Shown here: piece by piece, positions 35,028-44,512 of the stretch
Layout: each line of letters starts with the position of its first letter
How positions within the stretch are numbered: position 1 is the stretch's first letter
From: Bdellovibrio sp. 22V
GTDB lineage: Bacteria > Bdellovibrionota > Bdellovibrionia > Bdellovibrionales > Bdellovibrionaceae
Direction of reading: 5' to 3'
Length of the DNA stretch: 64,000 nt
Assembly (NCBI RefSeq): GCF_030169785.1
Contig: NZ_CP125854.1
Span: 558,001-622,000, forward strand
Position numbers and translations under genes: made by a program
Notes under the pieces: generated by a model
What the model was told of the DNA's origin: nothing
Seen by the model: only the letters and a program-made list of their open reading frames with translations
Database searches by the model: none

Positions 35028-36173
35028 ATGTTGAGATATTTGTCCAGCAGCTTGTTTCTTGCGATTATCACGCTTCTTGGTATCGGACTTGTTCAGGTTT
35101 ATTCTTCCAGTTTCATTTTTGCGATTGAATCTTATGGTGATGGGCTTTTCTTTTTTAAGCGCCAATTAGTTTTCGCCTTGATTGCATTCGCAGTTCTGAT
35201 CGGAACGATTCACATCCCTTTTAAATACATCGAAAAATACGGCTGGGCTTTGTGGTTTGTCGCTACGATCGGCGTTCTCGCAACTTACGTTCCGGGATTG
35301 GGTGTTCGTGTCGGTGGAGCTCTTCGTTGGATTCAGCTTCCTTTCGGTATTCGTTTCGAGCCGGGGGAGTTGCTGAAGATCGCTTTCAGTGTGTGGTTTG
35401 CAAGCTTGCTTGTCCGTCGCGAAAATTTCTTGGCGAAAGTGAAATGGCATTGGCTGGTGCTGGCGATGATTGCTCCTCTTGGTCTTTTGTTAAAACAGCC
35501 TGACTTCGGAACATTTGCGATTATCCTCATGGTGGGCGTGACGTTGCTTTTCGCTTTCGGTCTGCAGTGGAAATATATTTTCGCGGCGCTGGCGGTTATG
35601 CTCCCGGCGTTTTATTTCCTTGTGATGTCTGTTCCTTACCGTCGTGCGCGCGTTCTTGCGTTCTTGGACCCGTGGTCGGATCCGGCGCAAAAAGGTTTCC
35701 AAGTGATTCAGAGTATGCTCAGTTTTCATTCGGGCGGCCTTACGGGAGCGGGCTTGGGACAAGGCCAAGGCAAACTCTTCTTCCTGCCTGAAGCGCATAC
35801 TGATTTCACGATGGCGGTTCTGGGTGAAGAAATGGGTTTCATCGGCTTCGTTTTGATTCTTGCCCTTTATGGCTTCGTGGTTTTCCGCGGAATTCAAATC
35901 GCGGTCAAAACTGAGGAGACCTTTAAAAGATCTTTGGCGTTGGGTTTATCAGTGACTTTTGCTCTGAGTGTCTTTATCAATGCCGGGGTGGTAATGGGCT
36001 TGTTGCCAACCAAAGGTTTGACACTTCCATTCCTCAGTTATGGCGGCAGTTCCCTTGTTTCTTTGTGTTTTATGTTCGGTCTGATCCTAAACATTGAAAA
36101 TTCATTGGAAGAAGATAAATTTTCACGCCGTTTTGGCTCTCGATGGACAACGTCAAAGGTGAAGAATTCATGA
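35028..36173 (+). CDS. ftsW: Septal peptidoglycan glycosyltransferase FtsW
   Basis: SEDS-family membrane enzyme that polymerises lipid II together with FtsI. 381 residues with about ten membrane helices. Conserved SEDS features: GGALRWIQLP, KQPDFGTFAII (with the essential Asp), PYRRARVLAFLDPWSDP, FLPEAHTDF, EEMGFIGFV and PFLSYGGSSLVS. It overlaps murG by four bases. A GGGAG precedes its ATG. Confidence 0.96.
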   Translation: MLRYLSSSLFLAIITLLGIGLVQVYSSSFIFAIESYGDGLFFFKRQLVFALIAFAVLIGTIHIPFKYIEKYGWALWFVATIGVLATYVPGLGVRVGGALRWIQLPFGIRFEPGELLKIAFSVWFASLLVRRENFLAKVKWHWLVLAMIAPLGLLLKQPDFGTFAIILMVGVTLLFAFGLQWKYIFAALAVMLPAFYFLVMSVPYRRARVLAFLDPWSDPAQKGFQVIQSMLSFHSGGLTGAGLGQGQGKLFFLPEAHTDFTMAVLGEEMGFIGFVLILALYGFVVFRGIQIAVKTEETFKRSLALGLSVTFALSVFINAGVVMGLLPTKGLTLPFLSYGGSSLVSLCFMFGLILNIENSLEEDKFSRRFGSRWTTSKVKNS

Positions 36174-37240
36174 GTAAGAAAACCATTGTGATCGCAGGGG
36201 GAGGAACCGGCGGTCACATTTACCCGGGAATCGCGATTGCCCGGGCCATTCAAAAACTAGATCCCAGCATCGAAGTTCATTTCGTTGGGACATCAAGAGG
36301 TTTGGAATCGAAGATTGTTCCTCGCGAGGGATTTCCTCTGCATTTGATCGAGTCCGGCCAGTTGAACGTTAAAAGCCCCCTGGAAAAACTAAAAACGCTT
36401 TTCAAAATTCCTTACGGCTTATGGCAGTCGATTCGCCTTTTGGGTCAACTGAAACCCTTGTATGTTATCGGCGTCGGTGGTTATGCTTCCGGTCCCTTCG
36501 TGTTGGCTGCCAGCTTTATTGGATTTAACACAGCGATTTGGGAGCCGAATGCGATGCCGGGAATGGCGAACCGCATTTTGTCCCGCTTTGTCGATAAGTG
36601 TTTTGTCGTTTTTTCTGAATCAAAAAAGTTTTTAAAAAACGATCAAATCATCCAAGCGGGAATGCCGATCCGCGAAGAGATCGAAAATGCTGTCCGTCAG
36701 ACTGAAAGAGACGAAAAGTTCCACCTTTTGGCTTTCGGTGGCAGTCAGGGATCGCGCGTGATCAACTATTGTTTGAGCGACGCGATTTTGTCAGGCGGTG
36801 AATGGGTCAAAGGTCTCTCTGTAGTTCATCAGCTTGGCGCGTACGATTTCGCGACGGTTTCTGCGAAATACCAAAATGCTCCTTGTGAAGTTCAGCCTCA
36901 CGAGTTTATCTACGACATGCCCAAATATTATCAATGGGCTGATATTATCGTGAGTCGAGGAGGAGCGAGCTCCATTGCCGAAGCTGCGGCTTTTGGCATT
37001 ATTCCTATCATTATTCCGCTGCCTGCCGCTGACAATCATCAGCAAAAGAATGCGGAAAGTCTTGTCAAAAAAAATGCCGGTCGAATGATTTTACAGCAAG
37101 ATTTGACTCCAGAGCGGCTCATTACCGAAGTCCAATCTTTGCGCAAGGATAAAGCTTTGCACGAAGAGATGGTTCGGAATATAAAGAGCTTCTATATCCC
37201 TCAAGCGGCGACGACGATCGCGAAGGAAATCTTGCAATGA
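36170..37240 (+). CDS. murG: UDP-GlcNAc:lipid I N-acetylglucosaminyltransferase MurG
   Basis: Peripheral membrane glycosyltransferase making lipid II. 356 residues from ATG 36170, which overlaps the ftsW stop (ATGA) and has AAGGTGA upstream; an in-frame ATG at 36143 would extend it inside ftsW. GGGTGGHIYPGIAIA is the N-terminal glycine loop, GVGGYASGP follows, and the C-terminal donor site shows VSRGGASSIAEAAAFGIIPIIIPLP, with DNHQQKNA. Overlaps murC by four bases. Confidence 0.96.
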   Translation: MSKKTIVIAGGGTGGHIYPGIAIARAIQKLDPSIEVHFVGTSRGLESKIVPREGFPLHLIESGQLNVKSPLEKLKTLFKIPYGLWQSIRLLGQLKPLYVIGVGGYASGPFVLAASFIGFNTAIWEPNAMPGMANRILSRFVDKCFVVFSESKKFLKNDQIIQAGMPIREEIENAVRQTERDEKFHLLAFGGSQGSRVINYCLSDAILSGGEWVKGLSVVHQLGAYDFATVSAKYQNAPCEVQPHEFIYDMPKYYQWADIIVSRGGASSIAEAAAFGIIPIIIPLPAADNHQQKNAESLVKKNAGRMILQQDLTPERLITEVQSLRKDKALHEEMVRNIKSFYIPQAATTIAKEILQ

Positions 37241-38598
37241 AACTACAATACGCCAAATTTCATTTTGTAGGTATCGGTGGAATCGGTATGTGTGGTCTTG
37301 CGGAACTGCTCCACAATATCGGTGCTAAAGTCACAGGCAGCGACCTCGCAGACAATGCGAATACAGAGCGCCTGAAAGAAATGGGAGTCAAAATCTTCAA
37401 AGGCCACGCGGCTTCCAACGTTGGTGAAGCCGATGTGGTGGTTTACTCCAGCGCTATTCAATACGGTAATCCCGAAATCTCAGAAGCGCGCGCTAGACAG
37501 ATTCCTCTGATTCCCCGCGCGGAAGCATTGGCTGAGATCATGCGTTTAAAGCGCGGAGTGGCCGTTGCCGGAACGCACGGAAAAACGACAACAACATCCA
37601 TGACCTCGGCGATCTTTCTCGAAGCAAACCTGAGTCCCACGATCATGGTGGGCGGACGCTTTGAGTTGATCAAATCCACAGCTCTTCTGGGAACAGGAGA
37701 CTGGTTGGTGGCGGAAGCCGATGAGTCTGACGGAAGTTTCCATAAGCTTTCGCCCGAGATTGCAATTATCACAAACGTCGATTCCGACCACTTGGATCAT
37801 TTTAAAACATTCGAGAATTTGCAAAAAAATTTCTACGACTTTGCTTTGAAAGTTCCATTCTACGGAAAAGTGATCGCGTGTGGTGACGATCCGGTGATTC
37901 GTCAAATTTTCGAAAATTTCCCGAAACGAATTCTTTTCTATGGTTTCGATGAAAAGAACGATCTTGTTCTTAGCGGCGAGCAAGGCAAATATTCTTTGTA
38001 TCGCAGCGACCGTTTGCTAGGAACGAAACACCTTGTCGGCGAATTCAGTTTGAAAGTGCCGGGACGTCACAACGCCTTGAATGCGGTGGCGGCGATTTGT
38101 GCGGGCGTGGCAGCGGGCATTCCGTTTGCGACGTGCGCGAAAGGTTTGCAGCGTTTCGAAGGTGTCGACAGACGTTTCCACTTCAAAGGTGAAAAACGCG
38201 GCATCAAAGTTTACGACGATTACGGGCATCATCCGACGGAAGTACGCGCTGTTTTGCAAGCCTTCCGTGAAAAATACCCGAATCAGCGTTTGGTCGTCTT
38301 CTTCCAACCGCACCGTTTCACTCGCACACAACATTGCTGGCATGACTTCACAACCGCTTTCAAAGAGGCGGACGAAGTTCTTCTGACGGATATTTATCCT
38401 GCAGGCGAGGCTCCGATCCCAGGGGTCAGCAGCATGCAGCTCGCGCAAGAGATGAAACACGAAAGAGCTCAGTACTTCACTCGCGACGACAAATCGGCGC
38501 AAAGAATTTTGGGTCTTCTTAAAGAAGGCGATGTCTTCGTGACTTTGGGTGCGGGCGATGGCTGGAAGCTCGGCCTTGACGTGCTGAACGCTCTCTAA
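37237..38598 (+). CDS. murC: UDP-MurNAc:L-alanine ligase MurC
   Basis: First Mur ligase of the stem peptide. 453 residues. HFVGIGGIGMCGLAELL at the N-terminus, ATP loop GTHGKTTTTSM, DSDHLDHFKTFENL and YDDYGHHPTEV (typical of MurC) are all present. Coupled to murG through an ATGA overlap. A strong terminator follows, and the usual next genes (murB, ddl) are missing: murB lies at 13.2-14.2 kb and ddl was not found. Confidence 0.96.
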   Translation: MKLQYAKFHFVGIGGIGMCGLAELLHNIGAKVTGSDLADNANTERLKEMGVKIFKGHAASNVGEADVVVYSSAIQYGNPEISEARARQIPLIPRAEALAEIMRLKRGVAVAGTHGKTTTTSMTSAIFLEANLSPTIMVGGRFELIKSTALLGTGDWLVAEADESDGSFHKLSPEIAIITNVDSDHLDHFKTFENLQKNFYDFALKVPFYGKVIACGDDPVIRQIFENFPKRILFYGFDEKNDLVLSGEQGKYSLYRSDRLLGTKHLVGEFSLKVPGRHNALNAVAAICAGVAAGIPFATCAKGLQRFEGVDRRFHFKGEKRGIKVYDDYGHHPTEVRAVLQAFREKYPNQRLVVFFQPHRFTRTQHCWHDFTTAFKEADEVLLTDIYPAGEAPIPGVSSMQLAQEMKHERAQYFTRDDKSAQRILGLLKEGDVFVTLGAGDGWKLGLDVLNAL

Positions 38599-38630
38599 GC
38601 GTTTCAGGAATTCAATGAGTCTTTAAAACA

Positions 38631-38662
38631 AAAGAGACTGGAAATTTCCAGTCTCTTTTTTT
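38631..38662. terminator. Bidirectional terminator between murC and chemoreceptor 1
   Basis: Stem AAAGAGACTGG/CCAGTCTCTTT, loop AAATTT, with a long T-run after it on the plus strand and an A-run before it. Confidence 0.85.
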
Positions 38663-38686
38663 ATTTCTAGTATGCTTCCTTTATGT

Positions 38687-40336
38687 CTAAGAAACTTTGT
38701 TCAGCGGAAGAAGATCTTCATGTTGTTGTTCTTTGCGCGCAGGGGAGGAAGCAAGTGGAGCCTTCTTCATCGTCTTTGGCACTTCGGCAGCAGGTGGCGG
38801 AGTCTCGTGCTGACGGCGGGCGCCTTCAACGATGGAGATCAACTCTTGCACCATATTGTGCATTTGCTGCGATCTTTCCGATAAAGTTTCCGCGGCAGAC
38901 GCACATTCACCGGCAGCGGAAGCATTGTTTTGTGTAACACGGTCCAACTCATTGATCGACATGTTAATCGAATTTACGCCCTGAGCTTGCTCCGAACTCG
39001 CCGTAGAGATCTCGATATTCAAATTCGTCAGTTTTTCGATCTGCAAAACGATTTCGTTAAGCATCACGCCGCTGGCTTGAACGACTTCGTGGCCGTTCTC
39101 GATCTTTTCAACGCTATCACGGATAAGATCGGAAATTTCTTTGGCAGACGTCGCACTTCTTTGGGCAAGGGCACGGACTGCTTCGGCAACAACCGCGAAA
39201 CCTTTCCCTTGCTCTCCGGCGCGGGCCGCTTCGACCGCGGCATTCAAGGCAAGAAGGTTTGTTTGGAAAGCGATGTCATCGATAACTGTGATGATCTCTT
39301 CGATCTTCTTCGAACTCTTCGCGATTTCATCCATAGAAAGAATAAGTTTTTCAACTTCATCTTTACCTGTGCGAGCTTTCGTTTGCGCAAGCTCCGCCAG
39401 ATTTTTGGCTTCGCTAGTATGGCCCGCATTAAGTTTAATCATGCTCGACATTTCCTCTGTCGCAGAAGTGGTTTGTTCGATAGAAGCGGCAGCTGTCGTC
39501 GCAGCATTGCTTAGATCTTGTGATGATTTCGTGATCTCGACACTTGCGGCCGCAACGCTTGTTCCCGTTTCCTGAAGTTTTTCAGCAATACCGGACAAAG
39601 CACGCATGGGCGTTTTCAAGAACATAAAAGAGAGGAACATCGCCACAATCGACAAACCTGCCGACCAGCCAATAATGTACCATGTGGCATTTGTCGCCGC
39701 CGCTTGGATGTTGGCTTTGCTGGAGACAACGGCGAATCCACCGTGAAGTTTTCCGTCCTTCCAGTTTTCCATCGGATAACCCAAAATATCTTTGCCGTTC
39801 TTCCAAGGCGACTGCGCCGGATCACCATGACAACTCATGCAGCCTTGATTCTCACTGAGGCGAACAGGGCGGTAAACGATAGTATCCGTGTCTGTGGATT
39901 CAGAAAGCTCTTGAAGACTCGGATCGGCTTCAAACTTCTTAAGAATCTCCAATTCTTTTGCTGTTGCACGATTCTCGGGATTGCGAGGTTCGTCGGAAAA
40001 AATACGGAAAGTATAACCTTCTGCTTTCGCGCCTTCTGCTCCCACTTTCATCGCTGCAAAGATCGGAACTTGTTTAAGAATCGTCAGTTTAGATTCTTTT
40101 GGAAGATTTCCATCTGGATGCTCGTGAATAGCTTTTTCAATACTCGCATCCAGTCCGCCTTGAGAGGCGATGTAAGAGCGAACCGCTTCAAGACGTGTCA
40201 AGATGGCCTTCGATTTTTCAATAAGCTGTTGTTCCCCTTGGCCCGAAATGCGGGACGAAGAAACGAAAACAGCCGCCGTCGTACAAATAACGCAGGCGAG
40301 GGCAATGCTTGCCATAACTTTCGTGTTAAACTTCAT
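38687..40336 (-). CDS. Methyl-accepting chemotaxis protein with c-haem (Tll0287-like/DUF3365) sensor
   Basis: 549 residues. An N-terminal membrane helix is followed by a periplasmic domain like Tll0287 (DUF3365): [51 protein letters not shown] (166-170) is a CxxCH c-type haem motif. The second helix is at about 219-240. The cytoplasmic part is a normal receptor coiled coil with the signalling tip [34 protein letters not shown] see no HAMP domain between helix 2 and the coiled coil. Likely senses redox state, oxygen or NO. An AAGGAG site precedes the ATG. Tandem paralogue with the gene at 40587. Both lie against the direction of the dcw genes. Confidence 0.9.
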   Translation of the reverse strand: MKFNTKVMASIALACVICTTAAVFVSSSRISGQGEQQLIEKSKAILTRLEAVRSYIASQGGLDASIEKAIHEHPDGNLPKESKLTILKQVPIFAAMKVGAEGAKAEGYTFRIFSDEPRNPENRATAKELEILKKFEADPSLQELSESTDTDTIVYRPVRLSENQGCMSCHGDPAQSPWKNGKDILGYPMENWKDGKLHGGFAVVSSKANIQAAATNATWYIIGWSAGLSIVAMFLSFMFLKTPMRALSGIAEKLQETGTSVAAASVEITKSSQDLSNAATTAAASIEQTTSATEEMSSMIKLNAGHTSEAKNLAELAQTKARTGKDEVEKLILSMDEIAKSSKKIEEIITVIDDIAFQTNLLALNAAVEAARAGEQGKGFAVVAEAVRALAQRSATSAKEISDLIRDSVEKIENGHEVVQASGVMLNEIVLQIEKLTNLNIEISTASSEQAQGVNSINMSINELDRVTQNNASAAGECASAAETLSERSQQMHNMVQELISIVEGARRQHETPPPAAEVPKTMKKAPLASSPARKEQQHEDLLPLNKVS

Positions 40337-40419
40337 GGGTGACGCTCCTTAAATATATATTTATTTGTCGATGACTCTTTATCGAACGAAGGTTCGTCAC
40401 ACATTCGTTATAAGTTTGT

Positions 40420-40439
40420 CATACAACATCTGTTGTATG
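40420..40439. promoter_or_regulatory. Perfect palindrome upstream of chemoreceptor 1
   Basis: CATACAACA-TC-TGTTGTATG, nine-base arms with a two-base centre, 84 bases before the receptor ATG. Size and symmetry fit an operator for a dimeric regulator. The regulator is unknown. Confidence 0.4.
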
Positions 40440-40552
40440 CAGACTTTTCGCACCATTTATTACAGGGGTAAACTCGTATTGGATTTTAAGAAGTAACGGA
40501 ACAAAGAGAGCACTATGGCTCTGAAAGGACTGGGAAGAATTTGTAATGAAGA

Positions 40553-40578
40553 CGAAGGACGATAGCTCGCCCTTCGTA
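40553..40578 (-). terminator. Weak terminator candidate after chemoreceptor 2
   Basis: Plus-strand ACGAAGG and CCTTCGT flank a loop of about twelve bases, just past the stop codon of the 40587 gene. There is no clear T-run on the minus strand, so termination is doubtful. Confidence 0.3.
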
Positions 40579-40586
40579 AGTTCATA

Positions 40587-42122
40587 TTAAGCGGATTTCG
40601 AAGGGCTCCCAATAATAATCTCGTGCAACTGAACGACAGCTTCTCCAACGAGAGTGGATTGACGATGCAGTTCTTCAGAAGCTGCCGCACATTCTTCCGC
40701 AGCAGCGGCATTGGCTTGAGTGATCTTATCCATATCGTTCAAGGCTTTGTTAATTTGCGTAACTCCAAGTTCTTGCTCGCCGCTCGCCGTTGAGATTTCA
40801 ACATTCAGAGTGGAAAGTTGCACAATTGCGGTGACGATTTCCTGCAAAGAAGTTTCACTCGACTGCACGACTTTGTGGCCTTGTTCAATTTTTTCAACAC
40901 TCTCGTTGATCAAAGAAGAAATTTCTTTAGCGGAGTTTGCGCTTCGTTGGGCAAGACTGCGAACGGCATCGGCGACAACGGCAAAGCCTTTTCCGTGCTC
41001 TCCGGCGCGAGCCGCCTCGACAGAAGCATTCAATGCCAAAAGATTTGTCTGAAAAGCGATGTCGTCGATCACGGTGATGATCTCTTCAATTTTTTTAGAA
41101 CTCGCCGTGATATCGTTCATCGAAGACGTGAGTTTGCGAACTTCGGCTTCGCCGACACGCGCTTTTTCTTGCGCTTGGTGTGCAAGATCGCGCGCTTGTT
41201 CAGCGTTCTTTGTATTCATTTTCACCATGCTGGAAACCTCTTCGGTCGAGGCCGAGGTTTCTTCGATGGAGGCGGCGGCTTTCACCGCGGCATTGCTCAG
41301 GTTCTGGCTGGCAACAAGAATTTCTCCGCCCGTTGTTGAAACTTGATTGCCTGCGCTGGTCAGCTTCTGAATTCCCGTCATCAAAGCCTGCAATGGACGG
41401 CGCACAAAGAAGAATGAAACAAGAAGCACAATGACTGAAATCAGAAGCGCCCACATTAAGATTGAATAGGTCGTTTCAGTTGCTGCCGCGGCAACACGAT
41501 CGGTGGAAGAGGTGACGGCAAAGACGCCATGAAGCTTTCCATCTTTCCAGTTTTCCATGGGATATCCCAATATATCTTTTCCGTTTTTCCAGGGGCTTTG
41601 CGCGGGATCGCCATGACACAACAAGCAGCCTTGTTTTTCAGAAAGACGAACGGGACGGTAAACGATGACAGCGGTATCATCTCCTTCGACGATTTCGTGC
41701 AGATTTTCATCTGCTTCGAATTTTTGCAGAATTTCTTTTTCGTGTGCCGTGGGGGCATTGCCTTCGCGGCGTGGCTCGCGGGCAAAGACCCGAAACTTAT
41801 AACCGTCCTTTTCGGCGTTTTCAAAACCGACACTGATTGAAGCGAAAATGGGAACCTTGCGCAGAAGATGCTGGCGTTCTTCTTCGGGAAGATTTCCGTC
41901 GGGATTTTGTGCAACGGCTTGAGCAAAATCACTGTGCAGACCGCCTTGAGTGGCGATGTAAGAACGAATCGATTCCAAGCGCGAAAGAATAGCGCGGGAT
42001 TTGTCCGTCAGTTGTTCTCGGCCTTGTTTGTGAATATGCGAAGAAGAAATCGCCACGGCGGCGATCGTGCAGATAATGCCGGAGAGAGCAACGTTAAGAA
42101 TAATTTTACTGCCAAGTTTCAT
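40587..42122 (-). CDS. Second c-haem (Tll0287-like) methyl-accepting chemotaxis protein
   Basis: 511 residues, paralogue of the 38687 gene along its whole length. The CxxCH motif CLLCH is at 166-170, the same positions as in the paralogue, and the following segment [20 protein letters not shown] is identical. Tip sequence [33 protein letters not shown]. Start ATG 42122 is set by alignment with the paralogue and GGAGG five bases upstream; the in-frame ATG 42173 would add 17 residues. That GGAGG lies in a perfect 10-bp hairpin, so translation may be controlled. The two receptors probably arose by tandem duplication and split into separate sensors. Confidence 0.9.
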   Translation of the reverse strand: MKLGSKIILNVALSGIICTIAAVAISSSHIHKQGREQLTDKSRAILSRLESIRSYIATQGGLHSDFAQAVAQNPDGNLPEEERQHLLRKVPIFASISVGFENAEKDGYKFRVFAREPRREGNAPTAHEKEILQKFEADENLHEIVEGDDTAVIVYRPVRLSEKQGCLLCHGDPAQSPWKNGKDILGYPMENWKDGKLHGVFAVTSSTDRVAAAATETTYSILMWALLISVIVLLVSFFFVRRPLQALMTGIQKLTSAGNQVSTTGGEILVASQNLSNAAVKAAASIEETSASTEEVSSMVKMNTKNAEQARDLAHQAQEKARVGEAEVRKLTSSMNDITASSKKIEEIITVIDDIAFQTNLLALNASVEAARAGEHGKGFAVVADAVRSLAQRSANSAKEISSLINESVEKIEQGHKVVQSSETSLQEIVTAIVQLSTLNVEISTASGEQELGVTQINKALNDMDKITQANAAAAEECAAASEELHRQSTLVGEAVVQLHEIIIGSPSKSA

Positions 42123-42126
42123 GAAG

Positions 42127-42155
42127 CCTCCGATAGATGAAAACCCTATCGGAGG
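42127..42155 (-). promoter_or_regulatory. Hairpin sequestering the ribosome site of chemoreceptor 2
   Basis: On the minus strand CCTCCGATAG and CTATCGGAGG form a perfect 10-bp stem with a nine-base loop. The 3' arm includes the GGAGG Shine-Dalgarno, five bases before the ATG at 42122. No T-tract follows, which argues against a terminator. Confidence 0.6.
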
Positions 42156-42350
42156 AAGCGGCGTAAACAACATAGACTAACAATCGTATTTCTTACACCA
42201 AAGATATGTTTACGGATAAAAGTCGGGGCGCCTTTTTCGCCATGACAATGGTCTTGATTTGCGGACGCGTCCTCTGTCGTGATTCAATGTTCAGAATGTT
42301 ATTGCTACTCTAAAATCTACGGCAGCAGAGGATTTGCGGAGATATATTCA

Positions 42351-43097
42351 GTGAAGAAGCTCGTTTTACAACTCATCTTTGGATTCGTTATTCTTCCTTT
42401 GTCTTTGGCAGGAACTCTTTATTATCTGAACAAAAACGGATTTTTCAACATCAGCAAAGTCGAAGTTGTTTTGGAAAATCCACCCCGGGGTCAGGAGCAA
42501 TTTCTTCGCCCACTCGTAGACAACCTCGAATCTTCACTCGCAAAATACAAAGGTCTCTCGCTTTGGAATATCAAACTTAAGAAAGTTTCGGGTGACGTCA
42601 AGAAGCTTGGCTGGGTGGAAGGTTTGAACGTGAAGCGCAGTTGGCCGGCGACATTGTCGATTCGTGTACGTCCCCATGAAGTGAAACTTCTTTTCATGGC
42701 AAAAAGTGGCAAGCTTGTTCCAATCATCAAAGACGGTTCGTTCTTGGAGCCGATCGAAATCAAGCAAGCTCCCGATGTCGCACTTCTTGAAGGCGAAAGT
42801 TTCGTCAAGAAAACGGAGCTCAGAAAAAAAGCAGTGGAAGTGATCGAGCAAATTCCTGCTGAAGGATCGTTCAGTAAAAAAACGATTTCTGAAATTCGCT
42901 ACGACAACAAAGAAGGTTTTTGGATGACTCTGATCAAAACCGGAATTCAAGTGAAGATGGGTGAAGATCAAGTGGCTCTGAAGGCTGCCCGAGTTTCTCA
43001 AGTGGTTGACTATCTCGAATCCCGCCAGTTTGACGCGCGCGTCATAGATGCGAATCTGTCAAAGAAAGTCCTTGTCAGGTTGCGTAAGGATCCCTAA
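42351..43097 (+). CDS. ftsQ: Cell division protein FtsQ
   Basis: Bitopic division protein joining FtsB/FtsL to the cytoplasmic ring. 248 residues from GTG 42351, preceded by GGAG at proper distance; this start gives a normal short cytoplasmic tail and the membrane helix LIFGFVILPLSLAGTLYYL. The POTRA domain follows (FNISKVEVVLENPP, then ... LGWVEGLNVKRSWPATLSIRVRPHEV), typical of FtsQ. The longer open frame from ATG 42279 adds 24 Cys/Tyr-rich residues and is unlikely. Position before ftsA confirms the call. ddl, which normally precedes ftsQ, is replaced here by the two chemoreceptors. Confidence 0.9.
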   Translation: MKKLVLQLIFGFVILPLSLAGTLYYLNKNGFFNISKVEVVLENPPRGQEQFLRPLVDNLESSLAKYKGLSLWNIKLKKVSGDVKKLGWVEGLNVKRSWPATLSIRVRPHEVKLLFMAKSGKLVPIIKDGSFLEPIEIKQAPDVALLEGESFVKKTELRKKAVEVIEQIPAEGSFSKKTISEIRYDNKEGFWMTLIKTGIQVKMGEDQVALKAARVSQVVDYLESRQFDARVIDANLSKKVLVRLRKDP

Positions 43098-43211
43098 GCT
43101 TAAGTCTGGAGGACCGATCAAAGTCGGGTTAAATCGGCTTTATAACTCATTGAAATGATTTTAGTGAGTGGTCCAACGACATTTTAGCGAAGCATCCGTG
43201 AGGACTTAAGG

Positions 43212-44462
43212 ATGAGTACAACAAAACCGAAAGCACCGGTATTGGCTGGTTTGGACATTGGTTCTTCCAAAGTCTCTTTTGTTATCGGCACAGTCAATCC
43301 CGACGGAAAAATCGAAGTTGCAGGCGTAGGCACGGCTCCTAATACAGGCATTCGCCAAGGCGTTGTCGTTAATATCGAAGCGACAACAGAATCCATTAAA
43401 AAAGCAAAAGAAGAAGCAGAGTTGATGTCTGGATATTCCATCTCCGAAGTGTGGGTGGGAGTTCTTGGAACGCATATCTCTTCTTTCGATTCTAAAGGCA
43501 TGGTTGCGATCAAGAATCGTGAAGTCACAGCTTCAGAAATCGACCGCGTGATTGAAGCGGCGAAAGCGGTGGCGGTCCCTGCGGATCGTACCGTTTTGCA
43601 CGTTCTTCCGCGTGAATTCAAAGTCGATGGCCAAGATGGAATCACAGATCCTATCGGTATGTCAGGCATCCGCTTGGAGGCCAACGTGCACATCGTGACG
43701 GGCAGCCAAAGCGCGATCAACAACACGGTAAAATGTGTTGAAAAAGCCGGTCTTAAAGTTGCGGGCCTGGTGTTAGGCCAATTGGCTTCTGCAACAGCAG
43801 TTATTTCTAATGACGAGAAAAACTTGGGCGTGAGTGTTGTCGACATGGGCGGCGGCGCTTGTAACGCTTTGTACTTCGTCAACGGAAGTGTGGCGCATTC
43901 TTCAACTATTCCTGTTGGCGGCCAACACTTCACTCATGACGTCGCTGTGGGATTGAGAACTCCACAAGTTGCGGCTGAGGAGTTGAAAAAGAAGCATGGA
44001 ACTGCCATGGCTTCTCTTGTGAATGAAAATGAAACCATTGAAGTGGAAGGCGTGGGCGGAAGAAAAGCTCGCGTGATTCCGCGCAAAGATCTTGCGGATG
44101 TTATTGAGGCACGTGCAGAGGAAACTTTGAACTTGATCGCTAACGATATTCGCATGAGCGGTTTGATGCCGATGTTGGGATCAGGAATTGTTCTTACAGG
44201 CGGCGCAAGTCAGCTCGATGGATTGATTGAGATGGGCGAGTTTATTTTTGATATTCCCGTACGCAGAGGAACTCCTCGCGAGATCGGTGGATTGACGGAT
44301 GTAGTGAAGTCTGGAGAATTCTCTGCAGCCGTTGGACTTTTGTTGTACGCGTTGGCGCAGAAGAAAGAGCTGCTCAATTCGAATCAACAAGAAGTCAACA
44401 TTGGTGAGTCCTTGGATGGAATCACGAAGAAGATCAAAGATTTTTTTGGACAGATTTTTTAA
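43212..44462 (+). CDS. ftsA: Cell division protein FtsA
   Basis: Actin-like ATPase that anchors FtsZ to the membrane. 416 residues. LAGLDIGSSKVSFVIG (phosphate 1), VVDMGGGACN (phosphate 2), IVLTGGASQLDGL (adenosine), and the C-terminal amphipathic membrane-targeting helix ITKKIKDFFGQIF. The membrane helix and the FtsZ C-terminal peptide present in the next gene are the two ends of the anchoring interaction. AGGACTTAAGG before the ATG as ribosome site; 114 bases after ftsQ. Confidence 0.96.
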   Translation: MSTTKPKAPVLAGLDIGSSKVSFVIGTVNPDGKIEVAGVGTAPNTGIRQGVVVNIEATTESIKKAKEEAELMSGYSISEVWVGVLGTHISSFDSKGMVAIKNREVTASEIDRVIEAAKAVAVPADRTVLHVLPREFKVDGQDGITDPIGMSGIRLEANVHIVTGSQSAINNTVKCVEKAGLKVAGLVLGQLASATAVISNDEKNLGVSVVDMGGGACNALYFVNGSVAHSSTIPVGGQHFTHDVAVGLRTPQVAAEELKKKHGTAMASLVNENETIEVEGVGGRKARVIPRKDLADVIEARAEETLNLIANDIRMSGLMPMLGSGIVLTGGASQLDGLIEMGEFIFDIPVRRGTPREIGGLTDVVKSGEFSAAVGLLLYALAQKKELLNSNQQEVNIGESLDGITKKIKDFFGQIF

Positions 44463-44512
44463 TTTTACTCGGTGAGCGCCAAGAGGGCGCTTGATTCTGT
44501 GGGGAGGATCGA

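Noticed and set aside
40366-40400. TTCGATAA on the minus strand upstream of chemoreceptor 1 as a flagellar sigma28 -10 box
   Set aside because: No TAAA-type -35 element was found at the required distance.
42279-42350. Upstream ATG for ftsQ with a Cys/Tyr-rich N-terminal extension
   Set aside because: The GTG at 42351 has a ribosome site and yields the normal FtsQ topology; the extension would be unlike any FtsQ.
43184-43933. Open frame of 249 codons on the minus strand
   Set aside because: Shadow of ftsA. The translation is rich in Thr/Pro/Arg with no motif.
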